Origin: Streptomyces violens
Lineage (GTDB): Bacteria; Actinomycetota; Actinomycetes; Streptomycetales; Streptomycetaceae
Length of the DNA stretch: 64,000 bases
Direction: 5' to 3'
Assembly: GCF_000717745.1 (NCBI RefSeq)
Contig: NZ_JOBH01000004.1
Span: 310,001-374,000 of the forward strand
In this document: positions 38,801 to 46,403 of the stretch, piece after piece
How positions within the stretch are numbered: position 1 is the stretch's first letter
How the letters are laid out: each line of letters opens with the position of its first letter
Made by a program: the position numbers and the translations under genes
The notes under the pieces: generated by a model
Told to the model about the DNA's origin: nothing
Databases searched by the model: none
What the model saw: only the letters and a program-made list of their open reading frames with translations

Positions 38801-39249
38801 CCCGCTTCGACGCGCTGGTACAGCGGGTGGGCGCTGCCGTGCTGCGCGCGTACGAGCACCAGCAGGCACCGTTCGCCGACATTGTGCAGACCGTGCAGCC
38901 CCGCCGGGTCCCCGGGCAGCACCCGGTCTACCAGGTCACCTGCGAGCTGCAGTTGGAGAACTGGATTCCGGACCAGTTCGCCGGCCTGGAGTGCGAGTAC
39001 CGCTTCGTCTCCCACGGCACGGCCCGTTACGACATGGCCTTCCACGGGCTGCTGCGGCCCTCCGGGCTCTCCGCGATGGTCGAACTGAACACCGACCTGT
39101 GGGACCGCACCTCGGGCTACCGGCGGATCGACCAGGTGCTGGAGATCCTGGCCGCTGTCGCCGAGGCCCCCCGCACCCCGCTCGCGGACCTGACGGATAC
39201 GGGGGAGCGCCTGGGGGGCGGGCCGCAGCGGATCGACGCTGCCCGCTGA
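35830..39249 (+). CDS. NRPS C-PCP-C without an adenylation domain
   Basis: 1139 aa. The first condensation domain (about 8-430) has VHHIFADA near 143. The PCP has its Ser in RGGHSLLATRL near 602. The second condensation domain (about 690-1115) has FHHLVTDE near 822. Both keep the HHxxxD catalytic core, though Gly after the Asp is replaced. Two low-complexity linkers flank the PCP (repeats of ADSGP and of DTGT). With no A domain the PCP must be charged in trans or receive a chain from a neighbouring protein. In an azinomycin-type line it could join the naphthoate ester and the azabicycle amide. There is no ribosome site, so the mRNA may be leaderless. Confidence 0.9.
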   Translation: MRDDEYFMPLAVIQEHFWSADGTAAQQASVTECVALAVPGRLDPAALRTAVHALLTRHEILRTAVRLHDGQPGQVVLPVPDPLPVTEARLPRADGDGNAEEHRDRELSRFAAAGIDPAAGCGIAFLLLRGSGPADEDILALAVHHIFADATAVRLLLAELTADYDAALAGRPSPVPAPELQYGDFVHWERDALLPATQEADTAWWQDALRSVPAGLDVRPDRPRRRIRRGVGRRTETVLPGVDAAALRRAAQDLRCSPYALCLTGWAAMISRSTGRDDLLFGVLAANRGVPQTEPLVGQLSNTLPLRLDLSGAPALAEAVARCSARVAAAIEHVRLPFTRILQAVSVPRPTDRTPLIQHLFMPRVDAVGELSLGGQPVRVVDFERGRGRFDTVAEIELTGDQVRLWLEYDGDLYSPEGANALVADYAAVLRQWLGRPALRMSELELSAPDPAPLGGGPAEEVRVQLPGGTRVTLLLDRSGGSGHWPVLTGLTGARAEDLALAPGGSAHHPAALLLAGVPTGLTARRDTHGRLEIVAGLPEPAADSGPADSGPADGGPADTASPETGTAAGADRLLGLVTEIWAQVLEQPDIAPHDDFFARGGHSLLATRLVSELQEALGVQVRVRTLFENPTPAELTARLRAAGSELDAMLELVAQLPDDTDADTGTDTGTDADPGTAPGAEVTDTAVDVPLLSGQRQLWLAEQADPGSLTHTIPLLLDLTGPLQQDAFAAALNDVVAHQPGLRGTFIEVAGEPMQRILPHTGIDVPLHDLTGLDGAARDVELARLVRQIAYTGFDITRGPLLKARLVRLDERRHQAQLLFHHLVTDEVSMTLLMRELSTAYSARAAGRAPVLPRHEADFATLARDEQRLLAGPEGERLRRFWARELAGAPPLRLPTDRPRGDRTSFRGEFLERPVAADAADTLRRLAADGRTTPFTVFCAATAVLLHRLSGQHDIVIGIPTANRTQRGAEQLIGCFLNVVPVRLDLSGNPRFDALVQRVGAAVLRAYEHQQAPFADIVQTVQPRRVPGQHPVYQVTCELQLENWIPDQFAGLECEYRFVSHGTARYDMAFHGLLRPSGLSAMVELNTDLWDRTSGYRRIDQVLEILAAVAEAPRTPLADLTDTGERLGGGPQRIDAAR

Positions 39250-39383
39250 CGAGTGGCACCGGCCGGCGGCGCGTTGCCGCGACGCCACTCGAACTGGCCA
39301 ACTATGTGGTCGGTCGACTACGCAGCGGAGTCGGGTCCAGTAGCATCGGGCGCGGAATTGACCCACCCCGACAGGAGTGCTGG

Positions 39384-39911
39384 ATGGCCTGGCGCGCGGA
39401 AGCGCTCGACCAGCTCGACCTTTACTGGGAGCACCACCTCATGCCCCGGCTCGCTGGTCTGACCGACGCCGAATACCACTGGGAGCCGGTGCCGGACTGC
39501 TGGACGGTCCGGGCCGCCCCGGACGGCCGGGCGAGATTCGACTGGGCGGAGCCGGTCCCGGAGCCGCCACCCGTGACCACGATCGCCTGGCGGCTGGCCC
39601 ATGTCGCCTTTCATGTGCTCGGCATCCGGGCCAGCGTGCACTTCGGTGACGGTTCGCTGACCAATGACAGCGCGGTCCTCCCGCTCACCGCCGAGGACGG
39701 GCTGCTGTCGCTGTGCGAGCAGTACAAGATGTGGCGTGACGGGGTCGTCTCGCTCGACGAGGCGGAACTGTGGCAGCCGATGGGCGAGGCGGAGGGCAAG
39801 TGGGGGAACCGGCCGATGGCGACGCTGGTCCTGCACGTCAACCGTGAGGTCATGCACCACGGAGCGGAGATCGCCCTGCTGCGCGACCTCTACCGCGCCC
39901 GCTTCTCGTGA
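39384..39911 (+). CDS. DinB-superfamily protein
   Basis: 175 aa from the ATG at 39384 behind AGGAG. DinB four-helix-bundle features: an N-terminal LDLYWEHHLMPRLAGLTD, TIAWRLAHVAFH and LHVNREVMHHGAEIALLRDL, giving the three-His metal site. Relatives include bacillithiol/mycothiol-dependent S-transferases and maleylpyruvate isomerase-like enzymes, often involved in detoxification. Beside the DNA glycosylase gene and the NRPS, a thiol-based defence against the reactive product is conceivable, but nothing shows it. Confidence 0.82.
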   Translation: MAWRAEALDQLDLYWEHHLMPRLAGLTDAEYHWEPVPDCWTVRAAPDGRARFDWAEPVPEPPPVTTIAWRLAHVAFHVLGIRASVHFGDGSLTNDSAVLPLTAEDGLLSLCEQYKMWRDGVVSLDEAELWQPMGEAEGKWGNRPMATLVLHVNREVMHHGAEIALLRDLYRARFS

Positions 39912-39915
39912 CGGC

Positions 39916-39965
39916 GAAGGCCGCGCCGGCAGACACGATGCGCTCGTCTGCCCGGCGCGGCCTTC
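39916..39965. terminator. Strong bidirectional hairpin between DinB and AlkZ-like genes
   Basis: GAAGGCCGCGCCGG-CAGAC pairs with GTCTG-CCCGGCGCGGCCTTC across a 10-nt loop, with one extra base. It lies 4 bp after the dinB-like stop and 36 bp after the end of the convergent glycosylase gene. Confidence 0.88.
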
Positions 39966-40001
39966 TTCACCGTCACGGCCCCGTCTGCGGAGCAGCCGTT
40001 G

Positions 40002-41120
40002 TCACTTGATACGGACCGACAGGCTGCTCAGACCGCTCGCGCGTGCCACGCGTGCCGCTTCCTTCTCGATGTCCTTCTGCGGCAGCCGGCCGATGTCCGG
40101 GAACGGGGTCACGACCAGTTCCGTGCCGTCGATCTCCCACACTCCGGCCGTGCTGCCGTTCAGTACGACGATGGGGGAGATCCAGCCGGCGGCGCGGCTC
40201 ACCGCGGACCGGTGCTCCGCCGGCAGCAGCGCCTCGTCCTTGGTGCCCGGTCCGAGCAGGTACTGGTCGAAGCCGCCGAGCAGCCGGACCCCCGTGCACG
40301 GGGCGATGTCGGCCAGCTCGTCCGCGTGCTCCGTCAGCATCACCGTCTTGCGGCCTTCGACGTCGACTTCGGTGAGCCGGTCGCCCATGTCCGCGAACCA
40401 GCGGCGCAACCGCGGCTTGCTCGTGCTGTTGAGTGTCAGCCAGCGGTCGAACACGTCGGGCGAGGCCGGGCCGTACGCGCCCAGGTAGGCCGAGATGACG
40501 ACGGGCGCGGCCTCGTCGGCGTCGGGGATCTTCTGCCAGGCCGCCCCGAACTGGCTCGCCGGCGAGGTGAAAGTGATCTTGTTGCCGCGGTTCGGGCCGT
40601 GGCACAGCACGCCGCGCCAGGCCAGCGGTTTGAGCACCGAACCCCACCCCGACCGCAGGCGCTCCTCCATGCTCGCGAACCGCTTGTCGGCGACGAGCTT
40701 GGTGACCATCTCGTCCCGGGTGAGCACCGCGCCACCGTCGAGGATGGCCCCCACCTCGTCGGTCAGCGCGTCGATCTGCTCCGGGCTGACACCGGAGGCC
40801 CGCTGCCAGGACGGCTTGAGCCAACTGCCGGCGGACGCCATCAGCGACAGGTACGGGCCGGCCTCACCCGGCGGCAGCAGATGGAGAGTCTGGCGCATGG
40901 CCCAGGTCTTCATCAGCGTGCCGTCGGCGACATCCCGATTGACGCTGTCCTTGTCGGGTGTCGACTGCCGCAATGCCACGGCCGTCTCGGCGGAACTCCA
41001 GACCTGAGCCTGCACACCCGCCAGTCTGCTCACGATCTCGCTCGCACCGAGCTCGGCACGAGGATCCAGGTACTGACGCCGCATCCGCCAGGCCGCGACC
41101 TGCCTCCAGCTGACCTTCAC
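40002..41120 (-). CDS. alkZ: AlkZ-type DNA glycosylase, probable self-resistance enzyme
   Basis: 372 aa from the GTG at 41120, chosen because GGGAGG lies upstream and because this puts the catalytic QxQ (VQAQVW) at Gln37 and Gln39, the numbers known for AlkZ. The protein belongs to the winged-helix HTH_42 family (AlkZ/YcaQ): three tandem winged-helix domains, with LRRWFADMGDRL and RLLGGFDQYLLGPG in the later part. AlkZ of the azinomycin producer unhooks azinomycin interstrand crosslinks from DNA by excising alkylated purines. Its presence here predicts that the cluster product alkylates DNA. The gene is monocistronic. Confidence 0.82.
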   Translation of the reverse strand: MKVSWRQVAAWRMRRQYLDPRAELGASEIVSRLAGVQAQVWSSAETAVALRQSTPDKDSVNRDVADGTLMKTWAMRQTLHLLPPGEAGPYLSLMASAGSWLKPSWQRASGVSPEQIDALTDEVGAILDGGAVLTRDEMVTKLVADKRFASMEERLRSGWGSVLKPLAWRGVLCHGPNRGNKITFTSPASQFGAAWQKIPDADEAAPVVISAYLGAYGPASPDVFDRWLTLNSTSKPRLRRWFADMGDRLTEVDVEGRKTVMLTEHADELADIAPCTGVRLLGGFDQYLLGPGTKDEALLPAEHRSAVSRAAGWISPIVVLNGSTAGVWEIDGTELVVTPFPDIGRLPQKDIEKEAARVARASGLSSLSVRIK

Positions 41121-41216
41121 GCCGCCCCTCCCGGTCGACAGATCCTCAGACTGCACGTCACCCTACACCGCAAGACCACACACAGCTCCGGTTTCGCATG
41201 AGAACCGACAGCGGGG

Positions 41217-42221
41217 TCAGGCGGCCGATGCAGCTTCCCGCCACAGCTCGGCGGGGGTGCCCCAGCGCACGGACTCGGCGCAGACCAGGCGGTACGCCGT
41301 CGCCGCAGTCGAGTGCGCGAGCATGCCCCGTACGCCATGGAGTTGGAGTGCGGTGCGACTGGCGAGCTGGGCGTGTTCCGCCGCTGCCGCCAGTATGGCC
41401 GCGCCTGATGTCCGCCGGCCGCTGTCGTATTCCCAGGCCGCCTTGTGCAGCGCCAGGCGCCAGCCGTCCGCCTCGCCCGTCAGCAGCGCCAGCCGGTGGG
41501 CGACCGTCTGCCGTTGGACGAGCGGCTTTCCGGACTGCATACGGGTGTTGACGTGAGTGCGCGCCACCGCCACGATGCGGTCGGCCATGCCCAGCAGCAG
41601 TGCCGCCTGGCGGATCCTCGCCGCCGCACGAGCCCGCTCCCACCGGTCCGCGGGCACCGGCAGTGGCACGGCGGCGGCCCCGTTGAACCGCAGTCGCGCG
41701 GCGGGCAGTCCGAAGTGCTCGAAGGACTCGGCGGAGCACGTGCCGGCGTCCGGGAACACGAGGTGCCACTCGCTGACACCGTCCTCGTGCACGGCGCGTA
41801 CGACGCACAGCGCGATGTCGCCGCGCGGCAGCGGCTCCGACTCGCCCGACAGCCGACCGGCCGCGTCCACGCGCACCTCGGAGGGCACGCGCACGCCGGC
41901 CGGCACCGCCTGGCGCAGGCCCTTGTACAGGTCGGCGAGGATCCCCGACAGGCGGTCGGTGTCCACACCGTCGCTGTCGAGCATGTCGAGCGCGAACGCG
42001 GTGTCGCGGTGACTGCCGAGGGGCTCCAGCGCGTACCCCAGGCGCTGGTTGATCACGACGTCGGCGGAGAGGCCCAGCGCCAGACCGCCGAGGCGTTCCG
42101 GCGCGGTGAGGGTGGGGATGTCGATGGTCGCGAGTTCGGCGGCGAGATCACCGGTGCGGGTGAGCACCGTGTCCACCGCCTTGCCCAGGCTCTGCTGGAG
42201 CGGGTCGGGTCGCAGGTCCAT
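41217..42221 (-). CDS. Acyl-CoA dehydrogenase-like small subunit
   Basis: 334 aa from the ATG at 42221 behind AGAGGA, 5 bp after the preceding stop. It has the C-terminal helical half of the acyl-CoA dehydrogenase fold (RIRQAALLLGMADRIVAVAR, then QTVAHRLALLTGEADGWR and ALQLHGVRGMLAHS), but the N-terminal and beta domains are degenerate. Together with the full-length neighbour it looks like the second subunit of an alpha-beta acyl-CoA dehydrogenase, as in FadE26/FadE27 of mycobacteria. A possible role is desaturation of the valine-derived unit to its isopropenyl form. Confidence 0.78.
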   Translation of the reverse strand: MDLRPDPLQQSLGKAVDTVLTRTGDLAAELATIDIPTLTAPERLGGLALGLSADVVINQRLGYALEPLGSHRDTAFALDMLDSDGVDTDRLSGILADLYKGLRQAVPAGVRVPSEVRVDAAGRLSGESEPLPRGDIALCVVRAVHEDGVSEWHLVFPDAGTCSAESFEHFGLPAARLRFNGAAAVPLPVPADRWERARAAARIRQAALLLGMADRIVAVARTHVNTRMQSGKPLVQRQTVAHRLALLTGEADGWRLALHKAAWEYDSGRRTSGAAILAAAAEHAQLASRTALQLHGVRGMLAHSTAATAYRLVCAESVRWGTPAELWREAASAA

Positions 42222-42226
42222 GGCGC

Positions 42227-43387
42227 TCAGTCCTCTCCGTTGCCGGTGCCGAAGACCCGGGCACTGCTGACGATGTCGAGCATGACCTCCGACGCGCCGC
42301 CGGAAATGGTCATCCCTGGTGCCTCCCGCAGCGCCGCCTCGAGCGTGCGGGCCCCGGCATCGGTTCCGGGCTCCAGTACGCCGGGGCCGAGCGTGTCCAG
42401 CGCCCACCACGCGATGCGCTGGGCGGTCTCGCTGCAGTGCCACTTCGCGAAGGACGATTCGGCGATGTCGGCATTGCCTTCCTGCAGGTTCTGCAGGACC
42501 TGGCAGCTCAGCAGCTTGCTGGCCTCGATGCGTATCCGGTGGCGGGCCAGCCCGGCGAGGGCGGTGTCGGACGGCTGCCCGCCGGGTGCGGTGAGGCGTT
42601 CGGCGGCCAGGTCCAGCCAGTGGCGTCCCCGCGCGTAGTAGTCCAGCCCGGTGCGTTCCGCGGCGAACATCTGCGTGATGAGCGACCAGCCCTCACCGGT
42701 GGTGCCGAACAGCGCGTCGTCGTCCACCCGCACGTCGGTGAACCAGATGTCGTTGAAGTGCTCGTCGGCCAGGCTGGGGAGGGGGCGGATGGTCACGCCG
42801 GGCGCGTCCAGGGGGACGAGGAACAGCGTGATGCCCTCGTACTGGCTGCTGTTCGGGTCCGTACGCACCGCGCACAGCGCCAGGTCGGCGTAGGCGCTCT
42901 TGAGGTTGTAGGTCTTGCGTCCGTTGATGACCCAGCCGTCGCCGTCGCGGGTGGCGCTCGTGGTGATGCCGGCCAGGTCGGAGCCGTTGCCCGGTTCGGT
43001 GAACAGGATGCAGGCGATGCGCTGCGCCGCCGCCATGGCCGGCAGCAGTGTCTTGCGCTGCTGCTCGCTGCCCGACGCCAGGATCAGCGAGCCGACGTTC
43101 AGCACGGAGATGCAGTACAGGTTCTGCGGGATGCCGCGGGCGACCAGTTTCTCCAGCAGCGCCACGGTCGCGGTGAAGTCGGCGTCCCTGCCACCGTACT
43201 CGGCCGGCCAGGACGGCGCGAGAATGCCCGCGCTTCCCAGGTGCCGGTACAGCTCGCGGACGTCACCGTCCAGCCCGTCCTCCCGGGCGCGCACGGCCGC
43301 CAGCAGCCGTGCCGTCTCGGGGGAGTTCAGTACCTCGTCGACCTCGGCCGCGAAGTCGGCGGTCTCCCGTGGAATGTCGAACTCCAC
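42227..43387 (-). CDS. Acyl-CoA dehydrogenase large subunit
   Basis: 386 aa from a GTG behind AAGGAG. The whole family layout is present: helical N-terminus, ILFTEPGNGSDLAGITTSA (FAD/substrate loop), DGWVINGRKTYNLKSAYAD, and C-terminal ISGGASEVMLDIVSSARVFG. The catalytic Glu of YEGTSE-type enzymes is Gly here, so the base must come from elsewhere, perhaps the partner subunit. It belongs to the operon P450, TE, this gene and the small subunit. It may introduce the double bond that is later epoxidised. Action on a CoA or a carrier-bound substrate is not decided by the sequence. Confidence 0.85.
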   Translation of the reverse strand: MEFDIPRETADFAAEVDEVLNSPETARLLAAVRAREDGLDGDVRELYRHLGSAGILAPSWPAEYGGRDADFTATVALLEKLVARGIPQNLYCISVLNVGSLILASGSEQQRKTLLPAMAAAQRIACILFTEPGNGSDLAGITTSATRDGDGWVINGRKTYNLKSAYADLALCAVRTDPNSSQYEGITLFLVPLDAPGVTIRPLPSLADEHFNDIWFTDVRVDDDALFGTTGEGWSLITQMFAAERTGLDYYARGRHWLDLAAERLTAPGGQPSDTALAGLARHRIRIEASKLLSCQVLQNLQEGNADIAESSFAKWHCSETAQRIAWWALDTLGPGVLEPGTDAGARTLEAALREAPGMTISGGASEVMLDIVSSARVFGTGNGED

Positions 43388-43432
43388 GCTCTCACTCCTT
43401 GTCGGTAGTTCCGGGCCCGCGTGCCGCGGCCG

Positions 43433-44194
43433 TCAGATGCCGCGGAGGACCGCGTGGACCCTCCGCAGGATCTGGGACCGGTGTTCGGTGAGGAAGAAGT
43501 GCCCGCCCGGCAGCACGGACAGCTCGAAGCGCCCCGACGTCTGGTCCGCCCAGGGCCGCATGGCCGACGGTGGCACGTCGGGGTCGCTGTCCCCGCACCA
43601 GGCGGTGACCGGACACGACAGCGGCCGTCCCGAAGTGCACCGGTAGTTCTCGATCATCGCGAAGTCCGCCCTGATCATGGGCATGAGCAGGTCCAGCAGC
43701 TCCGCGTGCCCGAAGACCGACTCGTCCGCGTGACCGTAGTCGCGCAGCATCTGGATGAACTCGGCACGGGGGAGGTCGCTGACCCGGCCACGGGGACGGG
43801 CGATCGTCGGCGCGGGCCGGCCGGTCACGAACAGGTGGCGCACGGGCTGGCCGAGGGCGGCCAGCCGCCGGGCGGTCTCGAAGGCGAGGATGGCGCCCAT
43901 GCTGTGTCCGAACAGCACCGCTTCGGTCGGCTCGGACGCGATCGCCTCGGCGGTCTCGTCCGCGAGCCGGTGCATGTCGGTGGCCGGCGGCTCGGACATC
44001 CGGACGCCGCGGCCGGGGAGTTGCACCGGCACCAGCTCGACCGGGCCGGTGAACTCCTTCTCCCAGTCGGCGTAGTACGTCGAGGAGCCGCCCGCGAAGG
44101 GGAAGCAGTACAGGCTGTGGCTTGCCGTGGCGGAGCGGAAGCGGTGGTCGAACCAGAGCCGTGTGTCGCCCCGGGGCACCGGGTGACCGCTCAC
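43433..44194 (-). CDS. Type II thioesterase (Ser nucleophile)
   Basis: 253 aa from a GTG overlapping the P450 stop (GTGA). Typical TEII: YCFPFAGGSSTYY, QLPGRGVRM, elbow GHSMGAI with Ser98, catalytic Asp in WCGDSDPDVP and His in GGHFFLTEH. It removes wrong or stalled groups from carrier proteins. In contrast to the two Cys-type TEs of the cluster it has the normal Ser-His-Asp triad, so it is the best candidate for the general editing enzyme. Confidence 0.92.
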   Translation of the reverse strand: MSGHPVPRGDTRLWFDHRFRSATASHSLYCFPFAGGSSTYYADWEKEFTGPVELVPVQLPGRGVRMSEPPATDMHRLADETAEAIASEPTEAVLFGHSMGAILAFETARRLAALGQPVRHLFVTGRPAPTIARPRGRVSDLPRAEFIQMLRDYGHADESVFGHAELLDLLMPMIRADFAMIENYRCTSGRPLSCPVTAWCGDSDPDVPPSAMRPWADQTSGRFELSVLPGGHFFLTEHRSQILRRVHAVLRGI

Positions 44195-45450
44195 CGGGCC
44201 GCGACCTTACGGGGAGTCATGCGCACCGGCATGCTCTTGAAGCCCGGCACGAAGTGCGAGGCCACGTGCCCGATCTCGCCGGCGATCTCGATGGTGTCCA
44301 CCATGTCCAGCAGCTCTTCGAGGAATATCCGCAGTCCCCGCCGGGCCAGTCCGGCCCCGATGCAGTAGTGCGGCCCCACCCCGAACGCGACGTGCTGGTT
44401 GGGCCGCCGGGTGACATCGAAGGTGTACGGGTCGGGGAAGACCCGCTCATCGCGGTTGGCGGAGCCGAGCCAGGCGCTGACCGGCTCACCCGCCCGTATC
44501 GTCTGTCCGCCCAGCTCCACGTCGTGCACGGCGTACCGCATGAGCGCGGTGACCGGCGAGGCCCAGCGCAGGACCTCTTCGAGGCAGGACTGATGGAGGT
44601 CGGGGTTCTCCCGCACCGCACGGAACTGCTCGGGGTGCTCGGCCATCAGCGTGAAGAGCGTGCAGAGCGCGTGCGGCGTGGTGACGTTGGCCCCGATGAG
44701 GAGCACGAAGCCGTTCAGCAGCGCCTGCCGCTCCGACAGCGGGCCCTCCGTGAGGTCCATCGCCCGGAGCACGCCCATCACATCGGGCTTGGAGTCGTCG
44801 CGGGTCCGGCGCTGGAACTCCTCGCGGAAGTACTCGAACAGCTCGTGCCGGGCCTGGCGCACGGTGGCCTGGGCGCTGCCGGTGGAGTACGACGGATCGT
44901 CGTACGCGATCGTCATCATGGTCAGCTCCACCATCCGTTCCCAGGATTCGGCGGGCAGGCCCATGAGGGTGCCGGTGACGGCCATCTGGAACATCATGGT
45001 GGGCGTGGCGATGTCGTACACATCGGCCTCGAGCGCCGGGCGGAGCGTGGCCCGCGCCAGTCCGCGGATGAGCTCCTCGTGCTCGGTGACCACCGGCGGG
45101 CCGAACGCCTTGTTCAGCGGCTCCCGGAACTCCCGGTGGCGCGGCGGGTCGGTGTCGGCCAGCATGTCGTCGGTCGCGACGTCCGCCGTGTCGAGGTCGA
45201 TCACACACAGGATCGTGCCCCGGCGGGAGGTGAACTCCCCGTGGTTGCGCAGCACTCGGCTGACGTCCGCATGGCGGGTCACCACCCAGAACGGCTCCCG
45301 GCCCCCGCCCGGGTCCACGCGGTGGACCGGTGTCTCGTCGCGCATCCGGGCCCAGACGGCGTGCATGTCGGCCGAGGCGTGGAACCCGGAGTCGAGCAGC
45401 TCGGGACCCTGGAACTGCACCGGACAGAAGGGCGGCTTGGAAATAATCAT
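44191..45450 (-). CDS. Cytochrome P450 with unusual I-helix
   Basis: 419 aa from the ATG at 45450 behind GAGAGG. Heme loop FGVGPHYCIG with ligand Cys363; ExxR in EEVLR. The I-helix reads GANVTT (253-258), so the acidic residue normally before the Thr (as in GxD/ET) is Val. That residue usually helps proton delivery for O-O cleavage; P450s without it often run atypical oxidations. First gene of a four-gene operon with a TE and two acyl-CoA dehydrogenases. In an azinomycin-type pathway it may epoxidise the isopropenyl group of the hydroxy acid unit; this is inference. Confidence 0.9.
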   Translation of the reverse strand: MIISKPPFCPVQFQGPELLDSGFHASADMHAVWARMRDETPVHRVDPGGGREPFWVVTRHADVSRVLRNHGEFTSRRGTILCVIDLDTADVATDDMLADTDPPRHREFREPLNKAFGPPVVTEHEELIRGLARATLRPALEADVYDIATPTMMFQMAVTGTLMGLPAESWERMVELTMMTIAYDDPSYSTGSAQATVRQARHELFEYFREEFQRRTRDDSKPDVMGVLRAMDLTEGPLSERQALLNGFVLLIGANVTTPHALCTLFTLMAEHPEQFRAVRENPDLHQSCLEEVLRWASPVTALMRYAVHDVELGGQTIRAGEPVSAWLGSANRDERVFPDPYTFDVTRRPNQHVAFGVGPHYCIGAGLARRGLRIFLEELLDMVDTIEIAGEIGHVASHFVPGFKSMPVRMTPRKVAAR

Positions 45451-45637
45451 CAACCGTGCCTCTCGGACATCACGCGAGTTGCCGTCGGTGTCGGTCGCTC
45501 CCGCGTCCACCGCCGCGGCCCGCTGTATCGTCGTTGCAGTGTCGTATGTGTAGTGTCTTGCGCTGAGGCAACAGTAACGGCGGAGACTATGCGAGACAAC
45601 CTGTCACCCTCGCGCCCGCCGAAAGCGCCGCGATCCG
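45451..45637 (-). promoter_or_regulatory. Probable promoter region of the P450/TE/dehydrogenase operon
   Basis: 187 bp with no gene. On the minus strand TTGCCTCAGCGCAAGACACT precedes the AT-richer ACACATACGACACTG, which may hold the -10. GCAAGACA recurs in the promoter region near 49.9 kb. Confidence 0.4.
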
Positions 45638-46399
45638 TCACGTGCCGATCCGCAGGCGCTGCTCCCAGAGCTGCTCGTAGAACGGCAGGTGGTGTTCGTG
45701 GAGGCGGCGCAGCAGCGGGTCGTTGTCGATCGTGCGCGCGTAGGCACGCGGGCGCCGGCGCACGGTGGAACTCGCGCTGACGTCCGCGTGCCACGAGGCG
45801 GACTGGCGCCATTCCGCCCGGTCTCCCGGCTGCCAGTGCAGTGTGTCCTCCCGGTAGGGCAGGCCCACCGCGGCGCAGTACGCCCGAAGGGTGCTCTCCG
45901 GGCGGTCCACGAAGTCGTCGGAGTCCAGGACGATCGGCTGCCCGCCCGCCTCCAGGACCGCCTGGTGGATGCGGTGGAGATATTCGATGCCGACTTCATG
46001 CAGCGCCATGTCCGGCTTGAGTGCCGCGAACGACGGAATGATTTCCCGCGGATTCCGCAGCAGGAAAGTGTGGCGTACGCGCTTCAGAAAGTCCTGGCGC
46101 GCGAAGACGGCATCGTACTGACAGTCGGTGGTGTCCTTGAAGAACACGGTCCGGTGTCCGGAGAGGTCGAGCAGGACGTCCATCAAGTCGTCCGCGGATT
46201 CCACCGTACGGTCGCCGGCCCGGGTGCTGCCGTCGTTCACAATGTTGCAGAACGGCTCGTGCAGTGAGAGCACATCGGGGCGCTCCAGCATCGTCCGGAA
46301 GAACACCGTCGACCGGGAGCGGGGTGCGCTCCACAGTGCCAGCAGCGAATGGTCACCGGTCGCGCTCAACCGTGCCGCCCCCTCGTCGTCGCTCCGCAA
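45638..46399 (-). CDS. PAPS-dependent sulfotransferase
   Basis: 253 aa if started at the TTG 46399; a second TTG ten codons later, behind GAGGGGG, is equally likely. The 5'-phosphosulfate loop is APRSRSTVFFRTM (near 25-37), the 3'-phosphate site is in LLRNPREIIPSF, and LHEPFCN follows the family pattern. It transfers sulfate from PAPS to an alcohol. In azinomycin and vazabitide biosynthesis the aziridine forms by displacement of a sulfate ester, so this enzyme probably installs the leaving group on the carrier-bound amino alcohol. It follows the LysX-like gene by 4 bp. Confidence 0.85.
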   Translation of the reverse strand: MRSDDEGAARLSATGDHSLLALWSAPRSRSTVFFRTMLERPDVLSLHEPFCNIVNDGSTRAGDRTVESADDLMDVLLDLSGHRTVFFKDTTDCQYDAVFARQDFLKRVRHTFLLRNPREIIPSFAALKPDMALHEVGIEYLHRIHQAVLEAGGQPIVLDSDDFVDRPESTLRAYCAAVGLPYREDTLHWQPGDRAEWRQSASWHADVSASSTVRRRPRAYARTIDNDPLLRRLHEHHLPFYEQLWEQRLRIGT

Positions 46400-46403
46400 T
46401 TCT

